Both the position numbers and the translations under genes were made by a program. Source: Tepidiphilus sp. J10 (GTDB lineage: Bacteria; Pseudomonadota; Gammaproteobacteria; Burkholderiales; Thiobacillaceae). From it: DNA of 43,211 nt. The notes beneath the pieces are model-generated. The model searched no databases. It had not been told where the DNA came from and saw nothing but the letters and a program-made list of their open reading frames with translations. This document shows positions 1-7,495 of the stretch, in pieces; positions within the stretch are counted from its first letter, which is position 1, and each line of letters begins with the position of its first letter. The stretch covers positions 1 through 43,211 of the forward strand of contig CAMDGQ010000036.1 in NCBI GenBank assembly GCA_945897955.1. The letters are read 5' to 3'.

Positions 1-305
1 AGCGGCAACAGGTTGAGCAGGCGCGGTTCGGCGGCCTCCGCCCAGCGCACGGCGGATTCGCTACCGATGAACAACAGACGCATGTGCGGGTTTTCGAAGC
101 CACGTTTGGCAAGCGCGGTATCGATCGGTTGCACCTTTACCAGCACCAGATCGTGGTTGGACGCCGCCAAGGCCACGTCATCCATCGCCCGCCGCATATC
201 CACCGGCTTGCTCACCATCAACGGGTCGGCATGGCTGGGCAGAGCCAGACCCAGAGAAGAACTCAACCCCAAGGCCAGTGTCAGCAGTAGGGCGCGCCGC
301 TTCAT
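1..305 (-). CDS. Secreted DUF302-family protein (3' end outside window)
   Basis: The first 101 residues are visible; the C-terminus lies beyond the left edge. The protein starts with a basic n-region (MKRR), a Leu/Ala-rich hydrophobic core and an SHA cleavage motif near residue 26, so it should be exported. The mature part (VDMRRAMDDVALAASNHDL, then RLLFIGSESAVRWAEAAEP) resembles the DUF302 fold, a small alpha/beta domain of unknown function often found exported or near redox genes. Its ATG shares ATGA with the stop of the preceding DUF302 gene, so the two are translationally coupled. They look like diverged tandem duplicates downstream of the nitrate operon. The exported location is well supported; the family call is from memory of the fold pattern, and no activity can be assigned. 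Confidence 0.75.
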   Translation of the reverse strand, partial: MKRRALLLTLALGLSSSLGLALPSHADPLMVSKPVDMRRAMDDVALAASNHDLVLVKVQPIDTALAKRGFENPHMRLLFIGSESAVRWAEAAEPRLLNLLP

Positions 306-796
306 AGCGTGGCCTCTTCCAGGATCGCCAGGTAGTCGCGTTTCATTTCCTGGCACTCCGCATGCAGGCCGGGCATGTTCTGCGTCACCCAGGCCGGATT
401 CACTGCGATCAGATCAACTCCGCTCGGCGTCTCCACCAGCGTCACCCGGCACGGCAGCACCTGCGTCGCACGCGGGTCAATGCGCAGCGCACGGTCCATC
501 TTGGTGAAGTTGCAGAAATAGACCAGCCGCACCGAACGGACTTCCTGCGCATAAGGCACCAGGCGGCTGTCCATCGCCTGTTGCCGGACGAAAGTGTAGT
601 TGTGATTGACGATGGCCTGGTTCAGCGCCGCCACCGCCGCATCCATGCCGATGCCGGATGCGGTGGTGGTGAGAATCATCGGCTCCGTTTCGGCGGCGGC
701 AGATGTTGTGGCAGAAACGTCGGCAACGGGTTCGGTTGCGCGCGCGATATCTGCCGTGAACAGCAAAACGAGGATCAGGAATGTGCGTCGTAGCAT
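302..796 (-). CDS. Secreted DUF302-family protein
   Basis: 164 residues from the ATG at 796, chosen because AAGGGAG lies 7 bases upstream; a longer reading from 817 has no ribosome site. A signal peptide (MLRRTFLILVLLFTADIARA) is followed by an Ala/Thr/Glu-rich linker to about residue 40. A DUF302 domain then shows its usual pattern: the segment LVYFCNF, a basic stretch, LPCRV, and a beta strand ending in DLIAVNP. Two cysteines (in FCNF and LPCRV) fall where many family members carry them. The gene begins 99 bp after nasT and overlaps the next DUF302 gene by 4 bp. Its position suggests a periplasmic accessory of unknown role, expressed either with the nitrate operon or from its own promoter in the gap. 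Confidence 0.82.
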   Translation of the reverse strand: MLRRTFLILVLLFTADIARATEPVADVSATTSAAAETEPMILTTTASGIGMDAAVAALNQAIVNHNYTFVRQQAMDSRLVPYAQEVRSVRLVYFCNFTKMDRALRIDPRATQVLPCRVTLVETPSGVDLIAVNPAWVTQNMPGLHAECQEMKRDYLAILEEATL

Positions 797-895
797 GCTG
801 TGGCTCCCTTGGGACAAAGTGAATTATCCGAAGCACAGATTACGCCAACTGATCGTTTGTTTGAATTGCTGGGTTTCTGTTTGTTGTGATGGCGA

Positions 896-1513
896 TTACA
901 CAACAGGCAGTTTGTTGTTGAGGCGCGCCATTTCCACCACCACCCGCGCTACCTCGGCGATGCGCTTGCGGTGCAGCATGGCTTCCCGACGCAGCGCCTG
1001 GTAGGCGGCTTCTTCGGACAGGTTTTCGTGCTTCATCAAATAACGTTTTGCCTGCTCGACCAGCTTGTGTTCCTGCAATTCCTGACGCGCGCGCAAGGTG
1101 TCATCGCGCATTGCCTGCCAGGCCTCGAAGCGAATCTGGGCGAGTTGCAGTAACGGCTGGATGCGTTCGTTTTCCAGGCCGTTGACGACGTAGCAGGCGA
1201 CGCCGGCGGAAACTGCCCGGCGCATGGCGTCCTGCGATTCGTCCTGGCTGAACATGACGATCGGGCGCGGCGTGCGCTCGCTCATTACCACCACCTGTTC
1301 CAGCGTGTCGCGGCTGGGCGATTCGGTGTCCATGATGATCACATCGGGTTCCAGTTCATCGACCCAGCGCGGCAGGTCGATGGCGCGGTCGAGGCGGCCG
1401 ACCAGGCGATGCTCCGGCGCGCTGGCGGCGAGCGCCTGCATCAGGTTGTCGAGCCGGCGGCGAGACGGGCTGACGATCAGGATGGTGAGGCCGGCGCGGT
1501 TGGAATCATTCAT
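896..1513 (-). CDS. nasT: NasT-type ANTAR antiterminator response regulator
   Basis: 205 residues from the ATG at 1513, which shares ATGA with the nasA stop. The N-terminal half is a receiver-like domain (LTILIVSPSRRRL at the start, DVIIMD with Asp62 in the phospho-acceptor position), but the usual acidic pair after strand 1 is replaced by Ser-Pro, so classical phosphorylation is doubtful. The C-terminal residues (about 140-195) form an ANTAR RNA-binding domain (EQAKRYLM, LSEEAAYQALRREAM). NasT and NasR proteins relieve transcription termination in leaders of nitrate assimilation operons. A matching terminator and hexaloop hairpin lie upstream of nirB in this window. The usual partner NasS, a nitrate-sensing periplasmic-binding-like protein, is not adjacent. 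Confidence 0.9.
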   Translation of the reverse strand: MNDSNRAGLTILIVSPSRRRLDNLMQALAASAPEHRLVGRLDRAIDLPRWVDELEPDVIIMDTESPSRDTLEQVVVMSERTPRPIVMFSQDESQDAMRRAVSAGVACYVVNGLENERIQPLLQLAQIRFEAWQAMRDDTLRARQELQEHKLVEQAKRYLMKHENLSEEAAYQALRREAMLHRKRIAEVARVVVEMARLNNKLPVV

Positions 1514-4134
1514 GATTGCAGCAAGCGTTTCAGTTCGGGGATGCAGGAACCACAATTTGTCCCAGCTTTAAGTTGGATGCCGAGAGCTTCCACCGAAGTC
1601 GCGCCCTCGGCCATGGCTTGGGTCAAGGATTTCTCACCGACGCCAAAACAGGCACAGATGATGCGGCCGTTGTCTGCCATGCCGGGTCCGGGTCGGCCGA
1701 GCAACAAGGCGCGGCGTTCGGCATCGCTCAGCATCTCGCGCTCAAACAGCGATTCCAGCCAATGCCGTGGCGGCAAGCGATCAGCTTCGCGTTCAAGGAA
1801 ATACACCGCCAGCAAGCGGCCATCCTGGATCAACGCGCCGCGATAACGTGTCGCGCCCGGGTCTTTCATTTCGATCCAGTCGCCGGTCAGGCAGATCAGG
1901 TCGCGCATCTGCAGCGGCGCATCGGCGGCGATTTCCAGCCCGGCAATCTCATGTCGCCAACAAGTTTTGCCGCGCACCCTGGCCCAAAAACCAAAATCGG
2001 TGGCGCAGTCCAGTGCTTTCCGCGTCATCACAAAGCCATGCCAGCTTGCCACGTAAGCTGTCACTGCCACCGGCGTCTGCTTGAACTCGGGCTGGCCGGA
2101 AATCGGATCGGTGACCGCGTGAATCAACGCGCCGACCCTGCCTAGTCCGGTGAATTGCTCGTTCCAGTGAATTGGTGCGAACAGGCTGCCGATTTGTTGC
2201 TCGCGGCTTTCCATCACACGTACCAGCATGTCGCCGTTGGCATTCGAGATGCGCGCCAACCCGCCCTCCTTGACGCCGGCCCGGCGCGCGTCCTGCGGAT
2301 GAATTTCAATAAATGGCTGATCGATGTGGCTGAGCAACTTCGCCGCCTTGCCGGTGCGAGTCATCGTGTGCCACTGATCACGGATGCGGCCGGTATTCAG
2401 ACTGAACGGCGTTGCCTCGCTGATCGCATGCACCGGCGCGCGCGGGGTGATCGGCAACATGCGCGCCTTGCCGGAGGGCGTAAAGAAATGGCCGTCGGCG
2501 TACATGCGGGCGGTGCCACCTTGCGGGGTGATAGGCCATTCCATGGGTTGCAGCCGGTCGTATGCATCCGCATTTGCGCTCATCGCCGATATATCGAAAT
2601 CGCGTGCACCGTCATTTTCAAAAGCCGACAGCGCCGCATGCTCGCCAAATATCTCTGCCGGGCCGGCGAAGTCGAAACCGTCGCCGAAACCCATACGCTG
2701 CGCCACTTCGTTGACGATCCACCAGTCCGGCCGCACTTCGCCCGGCGGAGACAGGAAGGCGCGCTGGCGCGAGATGCGGCGTTCCGAGTTGGTCACCGTG
2801 CCTTCCTTTTCGCCCCAGGCGGCGGCTGGCAATTTGACGTGGGCGTGGATGCTGGTATCCGTGCGGGAAACCACATCGGAGACCACGACGAATGGGCAGC
2901 GGCGCAAGGCTTCATTCACCCGATTGGCGTTCGGCAGGCTGACCGCCGGGTTGGTCGCCATGATCCACAGCGCCTTGATGCGGCCGTCGTGCACCGCCTC
3001 GAACAGGTCCACCGCTTTCAGTCCCGGCTTTTGCGCCATGTTCGACGCCTGCCAGAAGCGGCCGACACGGTCGATGTCCTCCGGCGTGAAGTCCATGTGC
3101 GCCGCCAGCTGATTGGCCAGACCGCCGACCTCGCGGCCACCCATCGCATTCGGCTGGCCGGTGATCGAAAACGGCGTCGAACCCGGCTTGCCGATGCGGC
3201 CGGTGGCTAGGTGAACATTAGTGATGCTGTTGACTTTATCGACGCCGGACGAGGATTGATTGATGCCTTGCGAAAACAGCGTGACGGTTTTGGGGGTCTG
3301 GGTGAACAGCCGGAAGAACTCCGTGACATCGCGATCAGCCAGACCGCATTGCATCGCCACGGTCGGAATGGTCAGACCGCTGACCGCCTGCAAGGTCGGC
3401 CCGAAACCTTCGACATGCGCTTCCAGATACGCCCAATCGATGGTGTCTTCGCGTTTCAGATGGTTCAGCAAGCCGTTGAACAACCAGGCATCGGCGCCCG
3501 GCTTGATGCTCAAGTGCAGGTCGGCCAGGTCAGCGGTGGCGGTGCGGCGCGGGTCGATCAGCACCACCCGCATTTCCGGCCGCACCTTCTTCGCCGCGAC
3601 CAGACGCTGGAACACCACCGGATGCGTCCACGCCATGTTGGAGCCGACCAACACCACCAGGTCGGCCAGTTCCAGGTCTTCGTAGCAGCCCGGCACGGTG
3701 TCGGAACCAAACGCGCGTTTATGCCCGGCTACCGCCGACGACATGCACAGGCGTGAATTGGTATCGATGTTGCCGCTGCCGATGTAGCCCTTCATCAGCT
3801 TGTTGGCGACGTAGTAATCCTCGGTCAGCAACTGGCCGGAGACGTAAAACGCGACGGCATCTGGGCCGTGTTCGGCGATGATTTGGCTGAAGCGGTGCGC
3901 GATGCTGTCGAGCGCTTCATCCCAGCTTGCACGGACGCCGTCGATTTCCGGGTAGAGCAGGCGGTCATCCAGGCTCAGGGTTTCGCCCAGCGCCGCGCCT
4001 TTTGAACACAGGCGGCCCAGGTTGGCCGGATGCTCGGGGTCGCCGCGAACCTTGAAATCGTCGCCATCGCGCGACACCAGCACGCCGCAACCGACGCCGC
4101 AGTAAGGGCAGGTTGTGCGGATGGGGGCAGTCAT
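1510..4134 (-). CDS. nasA: Assimilatory nitrate reductase catalytic subunit
   Basis: 874 residues, close to the roughly 866 of Klebsiella NasA. It reduces nitrate to nitrite in the cytoplasm using a molybdenum bis-MGD cofactor. The start at 4134 (MTAPIRTTCPYCGVGCG) overlaps the nirD stop as ATGA; the longer reading upstream is only nirD in another frame. The [4Fe-4S] ligands are Cys9, Cys12, Cys16 and Cys43. Cys130 in SRLCMSSAV is the expected molybdenum ligand. A C-terminal BFD-like [2Fe-2S] domain (CACFGVG, then NCGSC, near the end) is present, as in ferredoxin- or flavoprotein-fed NasA enzymes. No separate NasB-type electron donor gene is seen next to it, so the donor is probably encoded elsewhere. 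Confidence 0.95.
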   Translation of the reverse strand: MTAPIRTTCPYCGVGCGVLVSRDGDDFKVRGDPEHPANLGRLCSKGAALGETLSLDDRLLYPEIDGVRASWDEALDSIAHRFSQIIAEHGPDAVAFYVSGQLLTEDYYVANKLMKGYIGSGNIDTNSRLCMSSAVAGHKRAFGSDTVPGCYEDLELADLVVLVGSNMAWTHPVVFQRLVAAKKVRPEMRVVLIDPRRTATADLADLHLSIKPGADAWLFNGLLNHLKREDTIDWAYLEAHVEGFGPTLQAVSGLTIPTVAMQCGLADRDVTEFFRLFTQTPKTVTLFSQGINQSSSGVDKVNSITNVHLATGRIGKPGSTPFSITGQPNAMGGREVGGLANQLAAHMDFTPEDIDRVGRFWQASNMAQKPGLKAVDLFEAVHDGRIKALWIMATNPAVSLPNANRVNEALRRCPFVVVSDVVSRTDTSIHAHVKLPAAAWGEKEGTVTNSERRISRQRAFLSPPGEVRPDWWIVNEVAQRMGFGDGFDFAGPAEIFGEHAALSAFENDGARDFDISAMSANADAYDRLQPMEWPITPQGGTARMYADGHFFTPSGKARMLPITPRAPVHAISEATPFSLNTGRIRDQWHTMTRTGKAAKLLSHIDQPFIEIHPQDARRAGVKEGGLARISNANGDMLVRVMESREQQIGSLFAPIHWNEQFTGLGRVGALIHAVTDPISGQPEFKQTPVAVTAYVASWHGFVMTRKALDCATDFGFWARVRGKTCWRHEIAGLEIAADAPLQMRDLICLTGDWIEMKDPGATRYRGALIQDGRLLAVYFLEREADRLPPRHWLESLFEREMLSDAERRALLLGRPGPGMADNGRIICACFGVGEKSLTQAMAEGATSVEALGIQLKAGTNCGSCIPELKRLLQS

Positions 4135-4463
4135 TCTGATAGTGTCGTTTCCGGCGTCAGCGACAAGCTGACCGCGCCGTCGATGACCTGCACCGGATAG
4201 CGCGCCGCGCAGCCAACATCGGGCGCAACGGCGAGGCCGGTGTCCAGGTTGATCTTCCAGTCGTGCAGTGGGCAGGCGACTTTTTTGCCATGCACGATGC
4301 CCTGCGACAGCGGCCCGCCTTTGTGTGGGCATTTGTCGCGCAGGGCGAAGATTTCGTCCTCCAGCGTGCGGAAAATGGCGATGTCACCGGCCGCGGTTTT
4401 GATCACCCGCGCGCCTTGGCGCGGGATGTCGTCGAGGTGGGCTACTTCTATCCAGGTCGTCAT
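4131..4463 (-). CDS. nirD: Nitrite reductase (NADH) small subunit
   Basis: 110 residues, a Rieske-like domain that partners NirB in the cytoplasmic siroheme nitrite reductase, which makes ammonia from nitrite with NADH. Unlike the E. coli NirD, which has lost its cluster ligands, this copy keeps both Rieske boxes: Cys45-Pro-His47 and Cys64-Pro-Leu-His67. It could therefore hold a [2Fe-2S] cluster. The start at 4463 is preceded by an AAAGGAT ribosome site. The gene follows nirB after a 133-bp gap filled by a palindromic repeat doublet and overlaps nasA by 4 bp. Confidence 0.95.
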   Translation of the reverse strand: MTTWIEVAHLDDIPRQGARVIKTAAGDIAIFRTLEDEIFALRDKCPHKGGPLSQGIVHGKKVACPLHDWKINLDTGLAVAPDVGCAARYPVQVIDGAVSLSLTPETTLSE

Positions 4464-4483
4464 GTTCGTATCCTTTGTTTAAG

Positions 4484-4587
4484 CCCCTCTCCCGCAAGCG
4501 GGAGAGGGGTTGGGGAGAGGGGGGGTAGGCCACAACATGTAAATGCGCCCCTCTCCCCCGGCCCCTCCCCCGCTTGCGGGGGAGGGG
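4484..4587. repeat. REPIN-like palindromic repeat doublet between nirB and nirD
   Basis: Two GC-rich hairpin arms face each other. The left arm at 4484-4525 begins with a near-perfect 12-bp stem around CGCAAGCG; the right arm at 4548-4587 ends with a 12-bp stem around CGCTTGCG. They are separated by about 22 bp. Each arm carries a purine- or pyrimidine-rich tail (GGGGAGAGGG or CCCTCTCCCC). The same organisation recurs inside nirB at 6409-6535, so this is a dispersed repeat family rather than a chance hairpin. Transcribed in the operon direction it would form strong hairpins without a U tract. It is therefore more likely to affect mRNA processing or stability between nirB and nirD than to terminate transcription. 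Confidence 0.85.
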
Positions 4588-4596
4588 AGCAAAACA

Positions 4597-7182
4597 TCAG
4601 CTCACCACACGAATCGGGATGAATTCCCGCTTCAATGCGCCCGCCGTGCGTTCTTTCCACGGATCGACCTGGGCCGGTTTCTGCGAGATAAAGAAACGCT
4701 CGGCCAGCAGATTGCGGTTGGCTTCGTCTTCGACCATTTTCGCCTTGATGTGCGAAAGGCCGACGCGTTCGACCCAGGGCGCGGTGCGTTCCAGGTAGTG
4801 CGCTTCTTCGCGGTAGAGCTGGGTGAACGCGGCGCAGTACTGCATCACCTGTTCTTCCGTTTCCACTTTGCACAGCAGGTCGGTGACGCGCACCTTGATG
4901 CCGCCGTTACCGCCGACATGCAGTTCGTAACCGGAATCGACACAGACGATGCCGAAGTCCTTGATCGTCGCCTCGGCGCAATTTCGCGGACAACCCGACA
5001 CCGCCATTTTGTATTTGTGCGGCGTCCAGGAACCCCAGGTCATCTGCTCCAGCTTAACGCCGAGGCCGGTCGAATCCTGCGTGCCGAAGCGGCACCACTG
5101 GCTGCCGACGCAGGTTTTTACGGTGCGCAGCGCCTTGCCGTAGGCGTGGCCGGAGACGAAGCCGGCGTCGGACAAATCTTGCCAAACTGCCGGCAGATCT
5201 TCCTTCTTGATACCGAACAGGTCGATGCGCTGGCCGCCGGTGACTTTGACTTCCGGTACGTTGAACTTGTCGGCTACGTCGGCGATGGCGCGCAGTTCTT
5301 TCGGCGTGGTCAGGCCGCCCCACATGCGCGGTACCACCGAGAAACTGCCGTCTTTCTGGATGTTGCCGTGCGCGCGTTCGTTGATGTAACGCGATTGCGC
5401 GTCGTCGACGTATTCCGTCGGCCAAGCACAGAGCAGGTAGTAATTCAGCGCCGGGCGGCATTTGGTGCAGCCGTCCGGGGTTTTCCAGCCCAGCGACTGC
5501 ATGGTTTCTGGCATGGTTTTCAGATTGTTCTGCATGATTGCAGCGCGGATTTCGTCGTGGTTGTGCTCGGTGCAGCCGCACAGCGGTTTCTTAGATGGTG
5601 CGGTCGAGTAGTCGCCGCCGGCGGTTGCCGCCAGGATGGTTTCCACAAGCCCGGTGCAGGAGCCGCAGGAACCGGAGGCCTTGGTGTGGGCGCGCACCTC
5701 GTCCAGCGTGAACAGTTTTTTCTCGCGCACCGCTTTGATGATGTCGCCTTTGCAGACACCATTGCAGCCGCAGATTTCGGCGCTGTCCGGCAATAACATC
5801 ACGCGTGACATTTCATCGCCCATGCCGCCGCCGGCACCCGAATCGCCAATGTGGTGGCGGCCGAACAGCAGCTTGTCGCGGAAGTCGGACACATCGGTGG
5901 CATCGCGCATCAGCTCGAAATACCAGGCGCCGTCCAGCGTGTCGCCATACAGCACCGCGCCGGCCAGCTTGTTGTCCTTCAGCACCAGCTTCTTGTAGGA
6001 ACCGCGGCCGACGTCCTGGAACACGATTTCCTCATGCCCGTCGCCGCCCATGTAATTGCCGGCGGAGAACAGGTCGATGCCGGTGACTTTCAGCTTGGTT
6101 GAGGTCATCGAACCCTGATAACGCGCCACGCCGTGCTCGGCCAGATGGTTGGCGCACACCTTGGCCTGTTCGAACAAAGGTGCGACCAGGCCGTAGGCGA
6201 TGCCACGGTGGTTGGCGCATTCGCCGACGGAATAAATGCGCGGGTCGAAAGTCTGCATCGTGTCGTTGACCAGCAGGCCACGGTTGCACTGTAAGCCGGC
6301 CGATTCAGCCAGTGCGGTGTTGGGGCGGATACCTACCGCCATGACCACCAGATCGGCAGGGATTTCTTCGCCGTCTTTGAAACGGATGGCGCGGACGCGT
6401 GGTGTGCTCCCCACCCCCGCAAGCGGGGGAGGGGCCGGGGGAGAGGGAGACTTGGCTGCTAGTTCCAGCAGAGAGGGTCTCTCTGACGATAAAAGTGCCC
6501 TCTCCCCAACCCCTCCCCCGCTTGCGGGGGTGGGGCTAGAAACCAGTTCAGCCGTCTGTTTTTTCAGCAAAAACTTCAGCCCTTTTTCTTCCAGATTCTT
6601 TTGCAACAGACGTGCCGCCGGCTCGTCCAGTTGCCGCTCCAGCAGCCAGTCGCCGATATGCACTACGGACACGTCCATGCCGCGCAGTTTCAGGCCGTTC
6701 GCCGCTTCCAGGCCTAGCAGGCCGCCGCCGATGACCACCGCGTGTTTGTAATGGCTGGACGCGGCAATCATCGCGTCGACGTCGGCAATGTCGCGGAAAC
6801 CGATGACGCCGGGCAGGTCAGCGCCCGGCACCGGCAGGATGAACGATTTGGAACCGGTCGCCAGCAGCAGGCGGTCATACGCTGCAGAACTACCGTCGTC
6901 GGCTTCCACCCGGCGGTTCTTGCGGTCGATTTTGACGATGCGCTTGCCGGTATGCAGCGTGATGCCGTTTTCGGCGTACCAGTCGCGGCTGTTCAGCACG
7001 ATCTGTTCCACCGTCTGCTCGCCGGCCAATACCGGGGACAGCATGATGCGGTTGTAATTCGGATGTGGTTCGTCGCCGAACACCGTGATGTCGTAATGGT
7101 CGGGTGCCGCCTTCAGCAGCTCTTCCAGGGTGCGCATACCGGCCATGCCGTTGCCCACCAAAACCAGTTTCATGCGTGCCAT
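4597..7182 (-). CDS. nirB: Nitrite reductase (NADH) large subunit
   Basis: 861 residues from the ATG at 7182, placed 8 bases after AAGG; an upstream TTG is less likely. NirB reduces nitrite to ammonium with six electrons from NADH. Domain order is the family's: FAD/NAD(P)H Rossmann domain (GNGMAG at 10-15), two BFD-like [2Fe-2S] segments (CGCNGVC near 468; CGCTEHN near 534), then the sulfite/nitrite reductase region. Siroheme and [4Fe-4S] ligands lie in CVGSQWC (about 689) and GCPRNC (about 727). Residues about 216-258 are an odd Pro/Gly/Ser-rich insertion encoded by a palindromic repeat doublet, in a loop of the NAD(P)H-binding part where homologues have only a short turn. The frame is intact, so the enzyme is probably functional. 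Confidence 0.95.
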   Translation of the reverse strand: MARMKLVLVGNGMAGMRTLEELLKAAPDHYDITVFGDEPHPNYNRIMLSPVLAGEQTVEQIVLNSRDWYAENGITLHTGKRIVKIDRKNRRVEADDGSSAAYDRLLLATGSKSFILPVPGADLPGVIGFRDIADVDAMIAASSHYKHAVVIGGGLLGLEAANGLKLRGMDVSVVHIGDWLLERQLDEPAARLLQKNLEEKGLKFLLKKQTAELVSSPTPASGGGVGERALLSSERPSLLELAAKSPSPPAPPPLAGVGSTPRVRAIRFKDGEEIPADLVVMAVGIRPNTALAESAGLQCNRGLLVNDTMQTFDPRIYSVGECANHRGIAYGLVAPLFEQAKVCANHLAEHGVARYQGSMTSTKLKVTGIDLFSAGNYMGGDGHEEIVFQDVGRGSYKKLVLKDNKLAGAVLYGDTLDGAWYFELMRDATDVSDFRDKLLFGRHHIGDSGAGGGMGDEMSRVMLLPDSAEICGCNGVCKGDIIKAVREKKLFTLDEVRAHTKASGSCGSCTGLVETILAATAGGDYSTAPSKKPLCGCTEHNHDEIRAAIMQNNLKTMPETMQSLGWKTPDGCTKCRPALNYYLLCAWPTEYVDDAQSRYINERAHGNIQKDGSFSVVPRMWGGLTTPKELRAIADVADKFNVPEVKVTGGQRIDLFGIKKEDLPAVWQDLSDAGFVSGHAYGKALRTVKTCVGSQWCRFGTQDSTGLGVKLEQMTWGSWTPHKYKMAVSGCPRNCAEATIKDFGIVCVDSGYELHVGGNGGIKVRVTDLLCKVETEEQVMQYCAAFTQLYREEAHYLERTAPWVERVGLSHIKAKMVEDEANRNLLAERFFISQKPAQVDPWKERTAGALKREFIPIRVVS
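6409..6535. repeat. REPIN-like palindromic repeat doublet inserted in frame in nirB
   Basis: The left arm (6409-6447) and right arm (6498-6535) are near-inverted copies with CGCAAGCG and CGCTTGCG cores and GGGGGAGAGGG or CCCTCTCCCC tails, separated by about 50 bp. They match the doublet at 4484-4587. On the nirB strand the arms translate as SPTPASGGGVGER and SPSPPAPPPLAG, low-complexity peptides atypical of NirB. No stop is introduced and the reading frame resumes at RAIRFKDGEEIPADL, which is canonical NirB. Confidence 0.88.
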
Positions 7183-7200
7183 GTTCAATTCCTTCAGACG

Positions 7201-7240
7201 AAAAAAAACGGCGGCCGCCCTGATAGGGAGCGGACGCCGT
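7201..7240 (-). terminator. Leader terminator (attenuator) ahead of nirB
   Basis: In the nirB direction a GC-rich stem of about 14 bp (arm ACGGCGTCCGCTCCCT at 7240-7225, loop ATC, arm AGGGCGGCCGCCGT at 7221-7208) runs straight into eight T residues at 7208-7201. It ends 18 bases before the nirB ATG, so it would stop transcription of the operon unless relieved. Its 5' arm overlaps the hexaloop hairpin at 7232-7245. The two structures exclude each other, as in NasT/NasR-type antitermination. Confidence 0.85.
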
Positions 7241-7269
7241 TGTCCAAGATCGCTTAGGCGAGGAAGCCT
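7232..7269 (-). promoter_or_regulatory. Candidate ANTAR-binding two-hairpin element in nirB leader
   Basis: The second hairpin (7245-7232) is GGAC-AACGGC-GTCC. It is a 4-bp stem closing a six-base loop with A at position 1 and G at position 4, the hallmark reported for ANTAR targets. It shares bases with the terminator's 5' arm. The first hairpin (7269-7256) is AGGC-TTCCTC-GCCT, also a hexaloop but lacking the A1/G4 pattern, so the match to the two-hairpin consensus is only half complete. NasT, encoded at the end of the operon, is the natural ligand. The assignment is an inference from structure and context. Confidence 0.65.
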
Positions 7270-7280
7270 GTCAGTGTTTT

Positions 7281-7296
7281 AGCAATGTGCGTGCCA
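7281..7296 (-). promoter_or_regulatory. Sigma-54 (RpoN) promoter of nirB-nirD-nasA-nasT
   Basis: The minus strand reads TGGCACGCACATTGCT. This matches the -24/-12 consensus TGGCAC-N5-TTGC at every conserved base and with the correct spacing. Transcription would begin near 7270, giving a leader of about 88 nt that contains the hexaloop hairpins and the terminator. Dependence on RpoN fits a nitrogen-assimilation operon. Confidence 0.85.
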
Positions 7297-7347
7297 TGTA
7301 CAAAACCTTTTTTAATCAATTGCTTGGAAGTTTTCCAGCATCAACCA

Positions 7348-7364
7348 CGCACCGCTTAGGTGCG
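7348..7364. promoter_or_regulatory. NtrC-type enhancer dyad
   Basis: A perfect 6-bp inverted repeat, CGCACC-N5-GGTGCG, agrees with the NtrC consensus GCACC-N5-GGTGC. Its centre lies about 85 bases upstream of the inferred sigma-54 start site, a normal enhancer distance. Together these suggest NtrB/NtrC control by nitrogen status, stacked on nitrate-responsive antitermination. The rest of the 313-bp gap between nirB and comEA (about 7365-7495) holds no other clear element, except an imperfect dyad around 7457-7474 just ahead of comEA. Confidence 0.7.
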
Positions 7365-7495
7365 GCGCGCACCGGGAAAGCACGCATCGAAACATGCCGG
7401 CATCTCTATAACTTTCGACAGATTTTCAATTCGCCCGACCTGTCGTAAATTGGATTCGCGTCAATTTTGGCGCGATTTTATTCAGTGGAGACTTT

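Noticed and set aside
2155..3756. Long plus-strand open frames opposite nasA
   Set aside because: They are rich in Arg/His/Gln with no family resemblance and lie opposite a complete, motif-bearing nasA. They are shadows of GC-rich codon use.
4484..4587. Rho-independent terminator between nirB and nirD
   Set aside because: The hairpins have no U tract in the operon direction, and the same sequence occurs inside nirB as part of a repeat family.
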